Source: Microlunatus lacustris
GTDB lineage: Bacteria; Actinomycetota; Actinomycetes; Propionibacteriales; Propionibacteriaceae
Assembly (NCBI GenBank): GCA_039527025.1
Contig: BAAAJN010000009.1
Coordinates: 1-64,000 of the forward strand
Reading direction: 5' to 3'
DNA length: 64,000 bases
Shown here: positions 45,918 through 54,936 of the stretch, piece by piece
How positions within the stretch are numbered: the stretch's first letter is position 1
How the letters are laid out: every line of letters starts with the position of its first letter
Notes under the pieces: generated by a model
Told to the model about the DNA's origin: nothing
The model's input: the letters and a program-made list of their open reading frames with translations, nothing else
Database searches by the model: none
Position numbers and translations under genes: made by a program

Positions 45918-47186
45918 TCAGGTGCACTGGCGCAGGATCGCGAGGGTGAGCACGCGGGCGCAGGTGAGCACCTCGGCGACGGGGACCCGCTCGTCGGGGC
46001 CGTGGGCGGTGCGGATGTCGCCCGGGCCGTAGTGCAGGGTCGGCACCCCGGCGGCGGCGTAGAGCCGCAGGTCGCTGCCGTAGGGGGCGCCGCGCTCGTG
46101 CGGCGGGGGACCGCCGGCCACCGCGGAGTGGGCCAGCCCGACGACGTCGCGGAGCACGTGCCCCGAGGGCAGGTGGCCGCCGGCGAACTGCCCGCCCGGC
46201 CAGGTCACCACCGGTGGGTGGTCGCGGAGGAACGGGTCCTCCTCGGCCGCCTCGGCCACCGCCGCCTCCAGCTCGGCCCGCGCGGTGGCGGGGTCCTCCT
46301 CGACCCGCAGGCCGTAGCGGCCCTCGGCCACCAGCAGGTCCGGGACGCTGCTCGGCCAGTCCCCGGCGGCCAGCCGGCCGACCGAGAGCGGGTAGGCGAC
46401 CGGCAGGTGCCGGAAGAGCGGCTCGGGGTCGACGTTGCGCCGCTGTGACAGCGCGGCCAGCGCCCGGTGCACGCCGAGGTAGCGGTCGATCGCGGAGACC
46501 CCGACGTAGGACGTGCTGCCGTGCGTGGCCACCCCGGGCACCTCGATCCGGAAGGTGAGCGCGCCGGCGTTGGCGGTGACCAGGTCCAGACCGGTGGGTT
46601 CGGGGATGACGCAGGCAGCGCCGCGGTGGCCCCGCTGCAGGGTGGCGAATGCGCCCAGCCCGCCGTCCTCCTCCCCGACCACGCAGTGCACGGCGAACGG
46701 CCGCACCAGCTCCGCCCCGCTGGCCCGGACCGCGGCGGCCGCCGCCAGCACGGCGGCCAGCCCGCCCTTCATGTCGTTGCTGCCCCGGGCCACCAGGTCG
46801 TCGCCGTCGACGACGGGGGTGAACGGGTCCGTCCCCCAGGAGTCGAGGTCGCCGGGCGGGACGACGTCGACGTGCACCTGCAGCACCAGGGCCGGCTGCG
46901 GGTCCGCGCCGTCGCGGCCGCCGGTCGTGCCGACCAGCCCCCAGGCCTCGGTCCGCTCGACCTCCTCGCCCGGGTGGTCCGGGTGCGCCCGGAGCTCGGC
47001 CAGGTCCAGCGGCCAGTGGTCGACGTCGTGGCCCAGGTCGGCGAGCCGGCGGGCCAGCAGCGCCTGGATCTCGACCTCCGCGTCGCTGCCCCCGACGCTG
47101 GGCACGGCGACCAGCTCCCGCAGCGTCGCCACCGTCGCCCGGTCGTCGACCAGCGCCAGGGCAGCGGCTTCGGCAGGGGTGAGCAC
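45918..47186 (-). CDS. M20 family metallopeptidase (ArgE/DapE-like)
   Basis: A 422-residue di-zinc hydrolase with metal motif HVDVVPPGD, RGSNDMKGGLA, catalytic GEEDGG and the lid domain ATHGSTSYVGVSAIDRY. It resembles N-acyl-amino-acid deacylases of the ArgE/DapE/ACY1 group; the exact substrate is open. GTG at 47186 was chosen because a TACATT box ends 6 nt upstream on this strand. A longer frame to 47234 would overlap metG. It diverges from metG with only 38 bp between start codons. Confidence 0.88.
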   Translation of the reverse strand: MLTPAEAAALALVDDRATVATLRELVAVPSVGGSDAEVEIQALLARRLADLGHDVDHWPLDLAELRAHPDHPGEEVERTEAWGLVGTTGGRDGADPQPALVLQVHVDVVPPGDLDSWGTDPFTPVVDGDDLVARGSNDMKGGLAAVLAAAAAVRASGAELVRPFAVHCVVGEEDGGLGAFATLQRGHRGAACVIPEPTGLDLVTANAGALTFRIEVPGVATHGSTSYVGVSAIDRYLGVHRALAALSQRRNVDPEPLFRHLPVAYPLSVGRLAAGDWPSSVPDLLVAEGRYGLRVEEDPATARAELEAAVAEAAEEDPFLRDHPPVVTWPGGQFAGGHLPSGHVLRDVVGLAHSAVAGGPPPHERGAPYGSDLRLYAAAGVPTLHYGPGDIRTAHGPDERVPVAEVLTCARVLTLAILRQCT

Positions 47187-47192
47187 CGGCTC

Positions 47193-47218
47193 AATGTAGT
47201 GGCGCCGACGCCTAGGCT
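47193..47218. promoter_or_regulatory. Overlapping divergent leaderless promoters (M20 / metG)
   Basis: On the minus strand TACATT (47193-47198) serves the M20 gene; on the plus strand TAGGCT (47213-47218) serves metG. Each is 6 nt from its start codon. The -35 region of metG falls on the -10 box of the M20 gene and vice versa, so the two promoters should exclude each other. Confidence 0.6.
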
Positions 47219-47224
47219 TCCCCC

Positions 47225-49012
47225 ATGAGCTCACGCGTGCTGACCGCCGTCGCGTGGCCGTATGCCAACGGCCCGCGCCACATCGGTCACGTCTCCGGAT
47301 TCGGGGTCCCCTCCGACGTCTTCTCCCGCTACCAGCGGATGATCGGCAACGACGTCTTGATGGTCTCCGGCACCGACGAGCACGGCACGCCGATCTCGGT
47401 GCAGGCCGAGCGGGAGGGGATGACCACCCGCGAGCTCGCCGACAAGTACAACCGGGTGATCGTGGAGGACCTGCAGGGCCTCGGGCTGTCCTACGACCTG
47501 TTCACCCGCACCACCACCCGCAACCACTACGCCGTCGTGCAGGAGCTGTTCCTCGGCCTGTGGGAGAACGGCTACGTCGTCCCGAAGACGACGATGGGCG
47601 CGGTCAGCCCCTCCACCGGCCGGACCCTGCCCGACCGCTACATCGAGGGCACCTGCCCGATCTGCGGCTACGACAGCGCGCGCGGCGACCAGTGCGACAA
47701 CTGCGGCAACCAGCTCGACCCGGCCGACCTGGTCGACCCGCGCTCCCGGATCAACGGGGAGACGCCGAAGTTCGTGGAGACCGAGCACTTCTTCCTCGAC
47801 CTGCCCGCGCTGGCCGGCTCGCTGGGGACGTGGCTGGGGGAGCGCACCGACTGGCGCCCCAACGTGCTCAAGTTCAGCCAGAACCTGCTGGCCGACCTGC
47901 GCCCGCGCGCCATCACCCGCGACCTCGACTGGGGCGTGCCGGTGCCGCTGGACGGCTGGCGCGACCAGCCCATGAAGCGGCTCTACGTCTGGTTCGACGC
48001 CGTGATCGGCTACCTGTCGGCGTCGGTGGAGTGGGCCCGCCGGACCGGCGACCCGGACGCCTGGCAGAAGTGGTGGATCGACCCCGAGGCGCTCGGCTAC
48101 TACTTCATGGGCAAGGACAACATCGTCTTCCACTCCGTCATCTGGCCGGGCATCCTGCTCGGCCACAACGGGGAGGGCGACCACGGCGGCAGCACGGGAC
48201 CGCTGGGCGAGCTGCGGCTGCCCGATGAGGTGGTGTCGAGTGAGTACCTGACCATGAGCGGCGCCAAGTTCTCCACCAGCCGCAACAAGGTCATCTACGT
48301 CCGCGACTTCCTGCGCGACTTCGGCCCGGACGCGCTGCGCTACTTCATCGCCGTGGCCGGTCCGGAGACCACCGACTCCGACTTCACCTGGGACGAGTTC
48401 GTCCGCCGGACGAACTTCGAGCTGGCCAACGAGTGGGGCAACCTGGTCAACCGCTCGGTCTCGATGGCGCACAAGAACAACGGCGCGGTGCCGACGCCCG
48501 GCACCTTGACCGAGCTGGACCAGGCCCTGCTGACCACCGCGCGGGACTCCTTCGCCGTGGTCGGTGAGCTGCTCGGGCGCAACCGGCTCAAGGCGGCGAT
48601 GGGCGAGGCGATGCGGGTGGCCGGTGCCGCGAACAAGTACCTCTCCGACGCCGAGCCGTGGAAGCTCAAGGACGACCCCGAGCGCCGCGACACCGTGCTG
48701 CACACCGCCCTGCAGGTGGTCAGCGACGTCAACACCTTGATGACGCCCTTCCTGCCGCACGCGGCCCAGAAGGTGCACGAGGCGCTGGGCGGCACCGGCG
48801 TCTGGGCGGCGCAGCCGGAGATCCGCGAGGTCAGCGAGGAGGGCGGCCCGGACTACCCGGTGCTGATGGGCGACTACGCGGCCGAGCAGGCCCGCTGGGC
48901 CAGCACGCCGCTGGAGCCGGGCCGTCCGCTCAGCAAGCCGACCCCGCTGTTCCCGAAGCTGGACGAGAAGCTGGGCGAGACCGGACCGGACTGGGCGCCG
49001 ATCGAGTCCTGA
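47225..49012 (+). CDS. metG: Methionine--tRNA ligase
   Basis: A 595-residue class I synthetase with HIGH-type YANGPRHIGHVSG, a four-cysteine zinc knot (CPICGYDSARGDQCDNCG), and KMSKS variant AKFSTS. It has no C-terminal tRNA-binding extension. The ATG follows the TAGGCT box by 6 nt, without a ribosome site. A hairpin begins directly after its stop. Confidence 0.97.
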   Translation: MSSRVLTAVAWPYANGPRHIGHVSGFGVPSDVFSRYQRMIGNDVLMVSGTDEHGTPISVQAEREGMTTRELADKYNRVIVEDLQGLGLSYDLFTRTTTRNHYAVVQELFLGLWENGYVVPKTTMGAVSPSTGRTLPDRYIEGTCPICGYDSARGDQCDNCGNQLDPADLVDPRSRINGETPKFVETEHFFLDLPALAGSLGTWLGERTDWRPNVLKFSQNLLADLRPRAITRDLDWGVPVPLDGWRDQPMKRLYVWFDAVIGYLSASVEWARRTGDPDAWQKWWIDPEALGYYFMGKDNIVFHSVIWPGILLGHNGEGDHGGSTGPLGELRLPDEVVSSEYLTMSGAKFSTSRNKVIYVRDFLRDFGPDALRYFIAVAGPETTDSDFTWDEFVRRTNFELANEWGNLVNRSVSMAHKNNGAVPTPGTLTELDQALLTTARDSFAVVGELLGRNRLKAAMGEAMRVAGAANKYLSDAEPWKLKDDPERRDTVLHTALQVVSDVNTLMTPFLPHAAQKVHEALGGTGVWAAQPEIREVSEEGGPDYPVLMGDYAAEQARWASTPLEPGRPLSKPTPLFPKLDEKLGETGPDWAPIES

Positions 49013-49035
49013 CCGGGCCGACCGGGACGGCCCGG
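49013..49035 (+). terminator. Terminator of metG
   Basis: CCGGGCCG, a 7-nt loop and CGGCCCGG form a perfect 8-bp stem beginning at the base after the metG stop codon. Confidence 0.65.
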
Positions 49036-49093
49036 GGTCCAGCGGACTGGGACGCGGAGCGCGGACGGGGGCCGCGGACCCTAGGGTGCCTGC

Positions 49094-50431
49094 ATGGACC
49101 AGCGACTCGAGGCCGTCTACGGCGACGTGATCCGCCGCAACCCGGGAGAGCCGGAGTTCCACCAGGCCGTGCTCGAGGTGTTCGAGTCGCTCGGACCGGT
49201 GCTGGACCGGAACCCCGAGTACACCGAGGCCGCGGTGCTGGCCCGGCTGTGCGAGCCGGAGCGGCAGATCATCTTCCGGGTGCCGTGGGTGGACGACGCC
49301 GGCCGGATCCAGATCAACCGCGGGTTCCGGGTCGAGTTCAACTCCGCGCTCGGCCCCTACAAGGGCGGGCTGCGCTTCCACCCCAGCGTGAACGCCGGCA
49401 TCGTGAAGTTCCTCGGCTTCGAGCAGGTGTTCAAGAACTCCCTCACCGGGATGCCGATCGGTGGCGGCAAGGGCGGCTCGGACTTCGACCCGCGCGGCCG
49501 CAGCTCGGGTGAGGTGATGCGGTTCTGCCAGTCCTTCATGACCGAGCTGTACCGCCACATCGGGGAGTACACCGACGTGCCGGCCGGCGACATCGGCGTC
49601 GGCGGGCGCGAGATCGGCTACCTGTTCGGCCAGTACAAGCGGATCACCAACCGCTACGAGTCCGGCGTGCTGACCGGCAAGGGCGTCAGCTGGGGCGGCT
49701 CCCTGGTCCGGACCGAGGCCACCGGCTACGGCACGGTGCTGTTCGTCGAGGAGATGCTGCGCAGCCAGGGCAGCACGATCGAGGGCCGCCGGGTCATCGT
49801 CTCCGGCTCGGGCAACGTGGCCACCTACGCGGTGGCCAAGGCCCAGCAGCTCGGCGGCGTGGTCGTCGCGTGCTCGGACTCCTCCGGCTACGTGGTCGAC
49901 GAGGCGGGGATCGACCTGGAGCTGCTCCAGCAGGTCAAGGAGGTCGAGCGGGCCCGGATCTCGGTCTACGCCGAGCGGCGGGGTTCGGCGCACTTCGTCG
50001 AGGGCGGCAACATCTGGGAGGTCGACGCCGAGGTGGCGCTGCCCTGCGCCACCCAGAACGAGCTGGACGAGACCGACGCCACCCGGCTGGTCCGCGCCGG
50101 CCTGGTCGCGGTGGCCGAGGGGGCGAACATGCCCACCACACCCGCCGCCACCCGGGTGCTGCAGCAGGCCGGGGTGCTGTTCGGCCCGGGCAAGGCGGCG
50201 AACGCCGGCGGCGTCGCCACCTCCGCGCTGGAGATGCAGCAGAACGCCAGCCGGGACGCCTGGACCGAGGAGTTCACCGAGCAGAGGCTCACCGACATCA
50301 TGGTCGCGGTCCACCAGCGCTGCCGCGACACCGCCGAGGAGTACGGCCAGCCAGGCAACTACGTCGCCGGGGCCAACATCGCCGGCTTCGTCAAGGTCGC
50401 CGACGCCGTGCTCGCCCTCGGGGTGGTCTGA
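49094..50431 (+). CDS. gdhA: NADP-specific glutamate dehydrogenase
   Basis: Ammonium assimilation by reductive amination of 2-oxoglutarate. The 445-residue hexameric-type GDH shows the catalytic lysine segment MPIGGGKGGSDFDPRG, the glutamate pocket YKGGLRFHPSVN, the coenzyme loop GSGNVATYA and a late GANIAGF motif. The ATG follows a TAGGGT box (49082-49087) by exactly 6 nt. Confidence 0.97.
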   Translation: MDQRLEAVYGDVIRRNPGEPEFHQAVLEVFESLGPVLDRNPEYTEAAVLARLCEPERQIIFRVPWVDDAGRIQINRGFRVEFNSALGPYKGGLRFHPSVNAGIVKFLGFEQVFKNSLTGMPIGGGKGGSDFDPRGRSSGEVMRFCQSFMTELYRHIGEYTDVPAGDIGVGGREIGYLFGQYKRITNRYESGVLTGKGVSWGGSLVRTEATGYGTVLFVEEMLRSQGSTIEGRRVIVSGSGNVATYAVAKAQQLGGVVVACSDSSGYVVDEAGIDLELLQQVKEVERARISVYAERRGSAHFVEGGNIWEVDAEVALPCATQNELDETDATRLVRAGLVAVAEGANMPTTPAATRVLQQAGVLFGPGKAANAGGVATSALEMQQNASRDAWTEEFTEQRLTDIMVAVHQRCRDTAEEYGQPGNYVAGANIAGFVKVADAVLALGVV

Positions 50432-50449
50432 GGCCACCCCAGGGCCACC

Positions 50450-51739
50450 TCACGCCGGGCCCGGCAGGGCGAGCCGGTGCACGCGGGCCGCGCCGTCGAC
50501 CTGCCACCGGCTGGTCGCGGTCGGGTAGGCCCGGGTGGTCAGGCTGCGGCCGTCCGCCGCGAAGGCCTCGACCAGGCTGCCGTCCACCAGCACCCGGACG
50601 GCGCCACCCGCACCGAACCCCGGGTCCAGCACCTGCTGCTCGAGGTCCCCCTCCAGCAGGCGGAGGCCGACCGGTCCCTCCCCGAGCACCTCGAACGCGG
50701 CGGCGGTGACCGGTGCGCCGGTGGGCAGCTCCCCGGCCCGCAGCGCCGCCAGCTCCCGCGCCGGGCGGCTGGTCAGGGTGCCGTCGACCAGCGCCAGCTC
50801 GCGGGGGAAGGTCAGCACCCCGGCCCAGTCTGCGGCGGCCACCTGCTCCGGGGTCCGGTCCAGCTCCCAGGCCCAGCCCCAGAGCAGCACCCGGTCGCGG
50901 TCGGCCAGCAGCTGCGGGGCGTAGAAGGCCGGCCCCTCGTCCAGCACGCCGCCGGTGGTCGCCACGAACCGCAGCCCGCGGCCGGCCGGCACCAGGTCGC
51001 CGACCAGGTGGCGGACCCCGGACAGCTCCCCGACGCCGTCGCCGACGGCCCGCCAGAGCGAGAGCAGGAGCACCCACCGCCCGTCCAGCCGGACCAGGTT
51101 CGGGCACTCCCAGATGTTGGCGGGGGCCACCGCGGCGGCCACCGGGTCGGCGGTGGTCAGCAGCGGTCCGAGGGGCTCCCAGCGCTGCAGGTCGTCGCAC
51201 GCCCAGTGCAGCAGCAGCGGCACCCCGTCCACCGTCGGCCGGCCGGCCCCCTGGACGGCGTACCGGTGGCCCTCGACGGTGACCAGGAACGGGTCGCGCA
51301 CCTCGGTGAACCGCGGGTCGTCGGGCGCGGGCACCACCGCGGTCGCGGCCTGCTGCCAGTGCCGCAGCGTGCGGTCGCTGGTCGCCAGCAGCACCGAGGC
51401 GTCCGCGGCGTCGGCCGTGACGGCGGTGTAGACGGCGGTGGGCACCCCGTCGTCGTCGACCACGCAGCCGCTCCAGCAGCCGGCCGCGTCCGGCCGGCCC
51501 GGCCGGGGCACCAGGGCCAGCGGCTCCTCGGTCCAGCGCAGCAGGTCGGGCGAGCTGACGTGGCCCCAGGCGATCGAGCCGTGCACCGGGGCGGCCGGGT
51601 TGTGCTGGAAGAAGACGTGCCAGGTCCCCTCGACGCGGGCCAGCCCGTTCGGGTCGTTCAGCCAGCCGCGACGGGGCCGGCCGTGCAGGGACGGGAAGGT
51701 CGGGTCGGTCACGGCGTCGTCGGGCACGTTGGCGGGCAT
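50450..51739 (-). CDS. Glycoside hydrolase family 32, sucrose / fructan hydrolase
   Basis: The 429-residue GH32 protein has the N-terminal five-bladed propeller and the C-terminal beta-sandwich (from about 310). Catalytic motifs are intact: nucleophile Asp in WLNDPNG, RDP in FTEVRDPFLV and acid/base Glu in WECPNL. The absence of a signal peptide suggests a cytoplasmic sucrose or sucrose-6-phosphate hydrolase. ATG at 51739 has GGAG 5 nt upstream; a longer frame exists to 51826 but overlaps the divergent promoter. No sugar transporter is adjacent. Confidence 0.9.
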   Translation of the reverse strand: MPANVPDDAVTDPTFPSLHGRPRRGWLNDPNGLARVEGTWHVFFQHNPAAPVHGSIAWGHVSSPDLLRWTEEPLALVPRPGRPDAAGCWSGCVVDDDGVPTAVYTAVTADAADASVLLATSDRTLRHWQQAATAVVPAPDDPRFTEVRDPFLVTVEGHRYAVQGAGRPTVDGVPLLLHWACDDLQRWEPLGPLLTTADPVAAAVAPANIWECPNLVRLDGRWVLLLSLWRAVGDGVGELSGVRHLVGDLVPAGRGLRFVATTGGVLDEGPAFYAPQLLADRDRVLLWGWAWELDRTPEQVAAADWAGVLTFPRELALVDGTLTSRPARELAALRAGELPTGAPVTAAAFEVLGEGPVGLRLLEGDLEQQVLDPGFGAGGAVRVLVDGSLVEAFAADGRSLTTRAYPTATSRWQVDGAARVHRLALPGPA

Positions 51740-51840
51740 GGGCACTCCGTCCGGGGACGCTGGGGGGGTCTGCTCGGCCCTCACGCTACCGCCGCCGGGT
51801 ACGGTCGGGGCAGCACCGCCGACCACCGAGGAGACCCGTC

Positions 51841-52479
51841 ATGGGCTGGGCCCGCACCGAGAAGAAGGCGCTGGTGGAGACCCTCCGCCGCACCGACCCC
51901 GACGCCCCGACGCTCTGCGAGGGCTGGGACGCCAAGCGGCTGCTGGCCCACCTCGTGCAGCGGGAGCAGGACCTGGTCGGCACCCTCGGGGACGTCGTCG
52001 GCCGGGCCGAGCCCGGCCGGGAGAAGAACCTCGGTCGGCTGGCCGAGCCGGCCGCGACGCCGGACGGCTGGGCCGGGCTGGTGGACCGCTTCGTGGCCGG
52101 GCCGCCGCGCTGGTCGCCCATGAGCTGGGCCTCGGAGCAGGTGAACGTGCTCGAGTACGCCATCCACCACGAGGACCTCCGGCGCGGCGGCGGGGCGGTC
52201 GCCCCGCGCACGCTGCCGGCCGGCCAGGCCGACACGGTGTTCCGCCAGGTGCCGCTGATGGCGCGGCTCAAGCTCCGTCGGTCCCCCGTCGGGGTCACGC
52301 TGGCGCGACCGGGCGGGGCGACCACCGTGGTGCGCACCGGCAGCCCCGTGGTCACGGTGACCGGGGAGCCGCTCGAGCTGGCGCTGTGGGTCGGCGGACG
52401 ACGGCAGGCGGCGCAGGTCCAGCTGTCCGGGCCGCCGGAGGCGGTCGAGCAGTTCGAGAGCTGGCTCAGCCAGCAGTAG
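51841..52479 (+). CDS. DinB/MDMPI-like metal-binding protein (TIGR03085 family)
   Basis: The 212-residue protein of the DinB-like four-helix fold common in actinobacteria has TLCEGWDAKRLLAHLVQREQDLV at the N-terminus and a metal-type histidine pair in YAIHHEDLRRG. It often serves as a thiol-dependent (mycothiol) transferase relative, but no reaction is assigned. GAGGAG lies 7 nt before the ATG. Confidence 0.8.
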   Translation: MGWARTEKKALVETLRRTDPDAPTLCEGWDAKRLLAHLVQREQDLVGTLGDVVGRAEPGREKNLGRLAEPAATPDGWAGLVDRFVAGPPRWSPMSWASEQVNVLEYAIHHEDLRRGGGAVAPRTLPAGQADTVFRQVPLMARLKLRRSPVGVTLARPGGATTVVRTGSPVVTVTGEPLELALWVGGRRQAAQVQLSGPPEAVEQFESWLSQQ

Positions 52480-52495
52480 CGGTCGGACCGGCCGG

Positions 52496-53173
52496 TCAGA
52501 CGGGCTGGGGCCGGACGGCGTCGGCCAGGGCCGCCGTCAAGCCCTCCCGGGTGAGCCGGGGGCCGTAGCCCGGGGTGCCCGGCTCGATGCGCCAGGTCTG
52601 CGCCAGGCTCGCCAGCTCGACCACGTCGAAACCGATCTCGTCGACGAACGCGGCGACGCGCTGCCGGGCGCCCGCGTCGTCGCCGGCCACCAGCAGGGCC
52701 CGCCGGTCCGCCGTGCCCGGCGCGCTCGCGTCGTCGAGGATCTTCCGGGCCTCGATGTGGTTGAACGCCTTGACCACCCGCGCCGTCGGCACCAGTGCGA
52801 CGAGCAGCTCGGAGGAGGTGGTCCGCTGCTGGTCCAGCGCCTCGACCTGCCCGTCGCGCTGGGGGTAGTAGTTGTTGGTGTCGATGACCGTGCGGCCGGC
52901 CAGCTCGGCCAGCGGCAGGTCAGCGACGGCCCGGAGCGGCACCGTGACCACCACCAGGTCGCTCGCGCCGGCTGCCTCGGCGGCGGTGGCCGCCCGGGCC
53001 CGGTCGCCGAGCTCGTCCACCAGGTCGACCAGCGTCTCGGGGCCGCGGGAGTTGCTGATCACGACCGTCCAGCCGCGCCGGGTCGCCGCGCGGGCGAGCG
53101 CGCTGCCGATGTGGCCGGCGCCGATGATGCCGAGGGTCCGTGCGGGCCGCTCCGTGGGCGAGGTGTCCGTCAT
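52496..53173 (-). CDS. NADPH-dependent F420 reductase-like oxidoreductase
   Basis: The 225-residue Rossmann protein has GIIGAGHIGSALARAATRRG near the start, VVISNSRGPETL following, VVVTVPLRA, and a VKAFNHIEAR segment as in NpdG-type F420:NADP reductases. Actinobacteria use these or use close relatives on other substrates, so the coenzyme assignment is moderate. It is the last gene downstream of two histidine kinases on the minus strand. A GACCGGCCGGTC palindrome overlaps its stop. Confidence 0.8.
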   Translation of the reverse strand: MTDTSPTERPARTLGIIGAGHIGSALARAATRRGWTVVISNSRGPETLVDLVDELGDRARAATAAEAAGASDLVVVTVPLRAVADLPLAELAGRTVIDTNNYYPQRDGQVEALDQQRTTSSELLVALVPTARVVKAFNHIEARKILDDASAPGTADRRALLVAGDDAGARQRVAAFVDEIGFDVVELASLAQTWRIEPGTPGYGPRLTREGLTAALADAVRPQPV

Positions 53174-53224
53174 GCCCAGGGCAACCGCGACCGCCGAGGG
53201 TGCATTCCCCCTCCTCCCGCCGCC

Positions 53225-54850
53225 TCAGACGGGGATGGTCCAGGTGAGCAGCAGCCCGCCCTCGGGGGAGGGACCCAGCTCCATGTGCCCGCCCAGCTCC
53301 TCGGCGCGCTCCCGCAGCGGGACCAGCCCGCTGAGCGTGCTGCCGTCCGCCAGCCCCCCGCCGTCGTCGCTCACGGTCAGGGTGAGCAGCCGGGTGTCGG
53401 TGGCCAGCCAGACGGTGGCCGCACCGGCCTCGGCGTGCAGCGCGATGTTGGCGACCGCCTCGCGGAGCACGGACTCCACGACCTCGCCGACCTCGGCCCG
53501 GACGGCCGTGTCCACCGGCCCCTCGATGCGCAGCGTCGGGGTGAAGCCGAGCACCGGGGACAGCTCCGACAGCGCGGCGGCCAGCCGCGAGCGGAACGAG
53601 GACCCGCTGGCCGGGGTCGCCTGCAGCTCGAAGATCGAGCTGCGGATGCTGCGGATGGTCTCGTCGAGCTGGTCGACCGTCGTCCCCAGGCGGCTGCTGA
53701 CCACCGGGTCCACGACCGAGCGCATCGTCCCCTGCAGGGTCAGCCCGACGGCGAAGAGCTTCTGCACCACGTGGTCGTGCAGGTCCCGGGCGATCCGCGC
53801 CCGGTCCTCCAGCACGGCGACCTGCTGGCGCTCACGGCGTGAGGCCGCCAGCTCCAGGGCCAGCGCCGCCTGACCGGCGAAGCCGGCCGCCATCTCGGCG
53901 TCGGCGGGGGTGAACGGCGTCCGGTCGGCCCGGACGGCGACGATGGCTCCGCGGACCTCCTCGGCCCCCCGCAGCGGCAGGGCCATCACGTCGGTGACCG
54001 CCAGCACCGACCGGACCTGCGTGTAGATGCCGTGGAGGTCGTCCACGTCAGCGCGGGCCAGCACCCCGACGCCGGTCTGCATCGCCTGCCAGGCGATGCT
54101 GCCCTCGACCGGGTAGCGCAGGTGCAGGAACTGCTCGGCGGCCTGGCCGCAGCTGACGGTCACCTCCAGCGTCCGCGGCTCGCGCGGGTCGGGCAGGACG
54201 ATGCTGACCGTGTCCGCCGGCGCCAGCTGCTGGACGGTGGCGGCGATCTCGCCCAGCACGTCGTCGGGGTCGACGTCGACGGCGAGCAGCCGCTGGCTGA
54301 TGGCGGCCGACGCGGTCAGCCACCGCTGGCGGCGGTGCGACTCGGCGTAGAGCCGGGCGTTCTCGATGGCGATGCCGGCCGTCGCGGCGAGCGCGGTGGC
54401 CAGGTCCTCGTCCTCCGCGCTGAACTCGCCGCAGCCGAGCCGGTTGGCCAGGAAGAGGTTCCCGTGCCGCCGCCCGGCTGACGCCACCGGCACGCCGAGC
54501 AGGGACCGGAGAGGCACTCCGGCGACCGGGCCGGCGGCCAGCTGCTCGGAGCTGCGGCGCAGCGGGAGCGGGATGTCGGGCGCGACGTCGGAGAGCGCAG
54601 CCGAAGGACGGTCGCCGCCCTCGGTGGTCGCCCACCGCAGGTCGGTGCCGCTGGGGATGAACTGCTCGACGCTGCCGTCCTGGGCGCTGACCTCGAGCAC
54701 CGCGTACTCCGCGGCCACCACGGCGCGCGCCGATTCCACGACGAGCCGCAGCAGGGTGTCGAGGGAGAGCTCGGCGACGATGGCGCGGTTGGCCACGACG
54801 AGGTTCCGCAGCCGCTCCTGGGTCGCGCTGACCGCGTCCGCCGTGCTCAT
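53225..54850 (-). CDS. GAF-GAF sensor histidine kinase, DevS-like
   Basis: The 541-residue soluble kinase has two GAF domains (about 25-170 and 185-335), HisKA_3 dimer and phosphoacceptor helix (RARIARDLHDHVVQKLFAVGLTLQ) and a HATPase_c with DDGGG as glycine box. There is no membrane segment. This is the architecture of the DevS/DosT redox kinases. Whether GAF-A binds heme cannot be decided by eye. GGAGAG precedes ATG at 54850. It is 86 bp downstream of a clear paralogue, and no response-regulator gene is in the window. Confidence 0.9.
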   Translation of the reverse strand: MSTADAVSATQERLRNLVVANRAIVAELSLDTLLRLVVESARAVVAAEYAVLEVSAQDGSVEQFIPSGTDLRWATTEGGDRPSAALSDVAPDIPLPLRRSSEQLAAGPVAGVPLRSLLGVPVASAGRRHGNLFLANRLGCGEFSAEDEDLATALAATAGIAIENARLYAESHRRQRWLTASAAISQRLLAVDVDPDDVLGEIAATVQQLAPADTVSIVLPDPREPRTLEVTVSCGQAAEQFLHLRYPVEGSIAWQAMQTGVGVLARADVDDLHGIYTQVRSVLAVTDVMALPLRGAEEVRGAIVAVRADRTPFTPADAEMAAGFAGQAALALELAASRRERQQVAVLEDRARIARDLHDHVVQKLFAVGLTLQGTMRSVVDPVVSSRLGTTVDQLDETIRSIRSSIFELQATPASGSSFRSRLAAALSELSPVLGFTPTLRIEGPVDTAVRAEVGEVVESVLREAVANIALHAEAGAATVWLATDTRLLTLTVSDDGGGLADGSTLSGLVPLRERAEELGGHMELGPSPEGGLLLTWTIPV

Positions 54851-54936
54851 GCGCTCTCCCGGGTCGTCCTGGGCCGAAGGCGGTGCCTCGACGCTGCGGG
54901 TCCCCCGGGACCATCCGTCCGGGCACACGATAGCGC

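Noticed and set aside
47231..50437. Minus-strand frame of about 1070 codons opposite metG and gdhA
   Set aside because: Shadow of two housekeeping genes; no domain, no promoter, no ribosome site.
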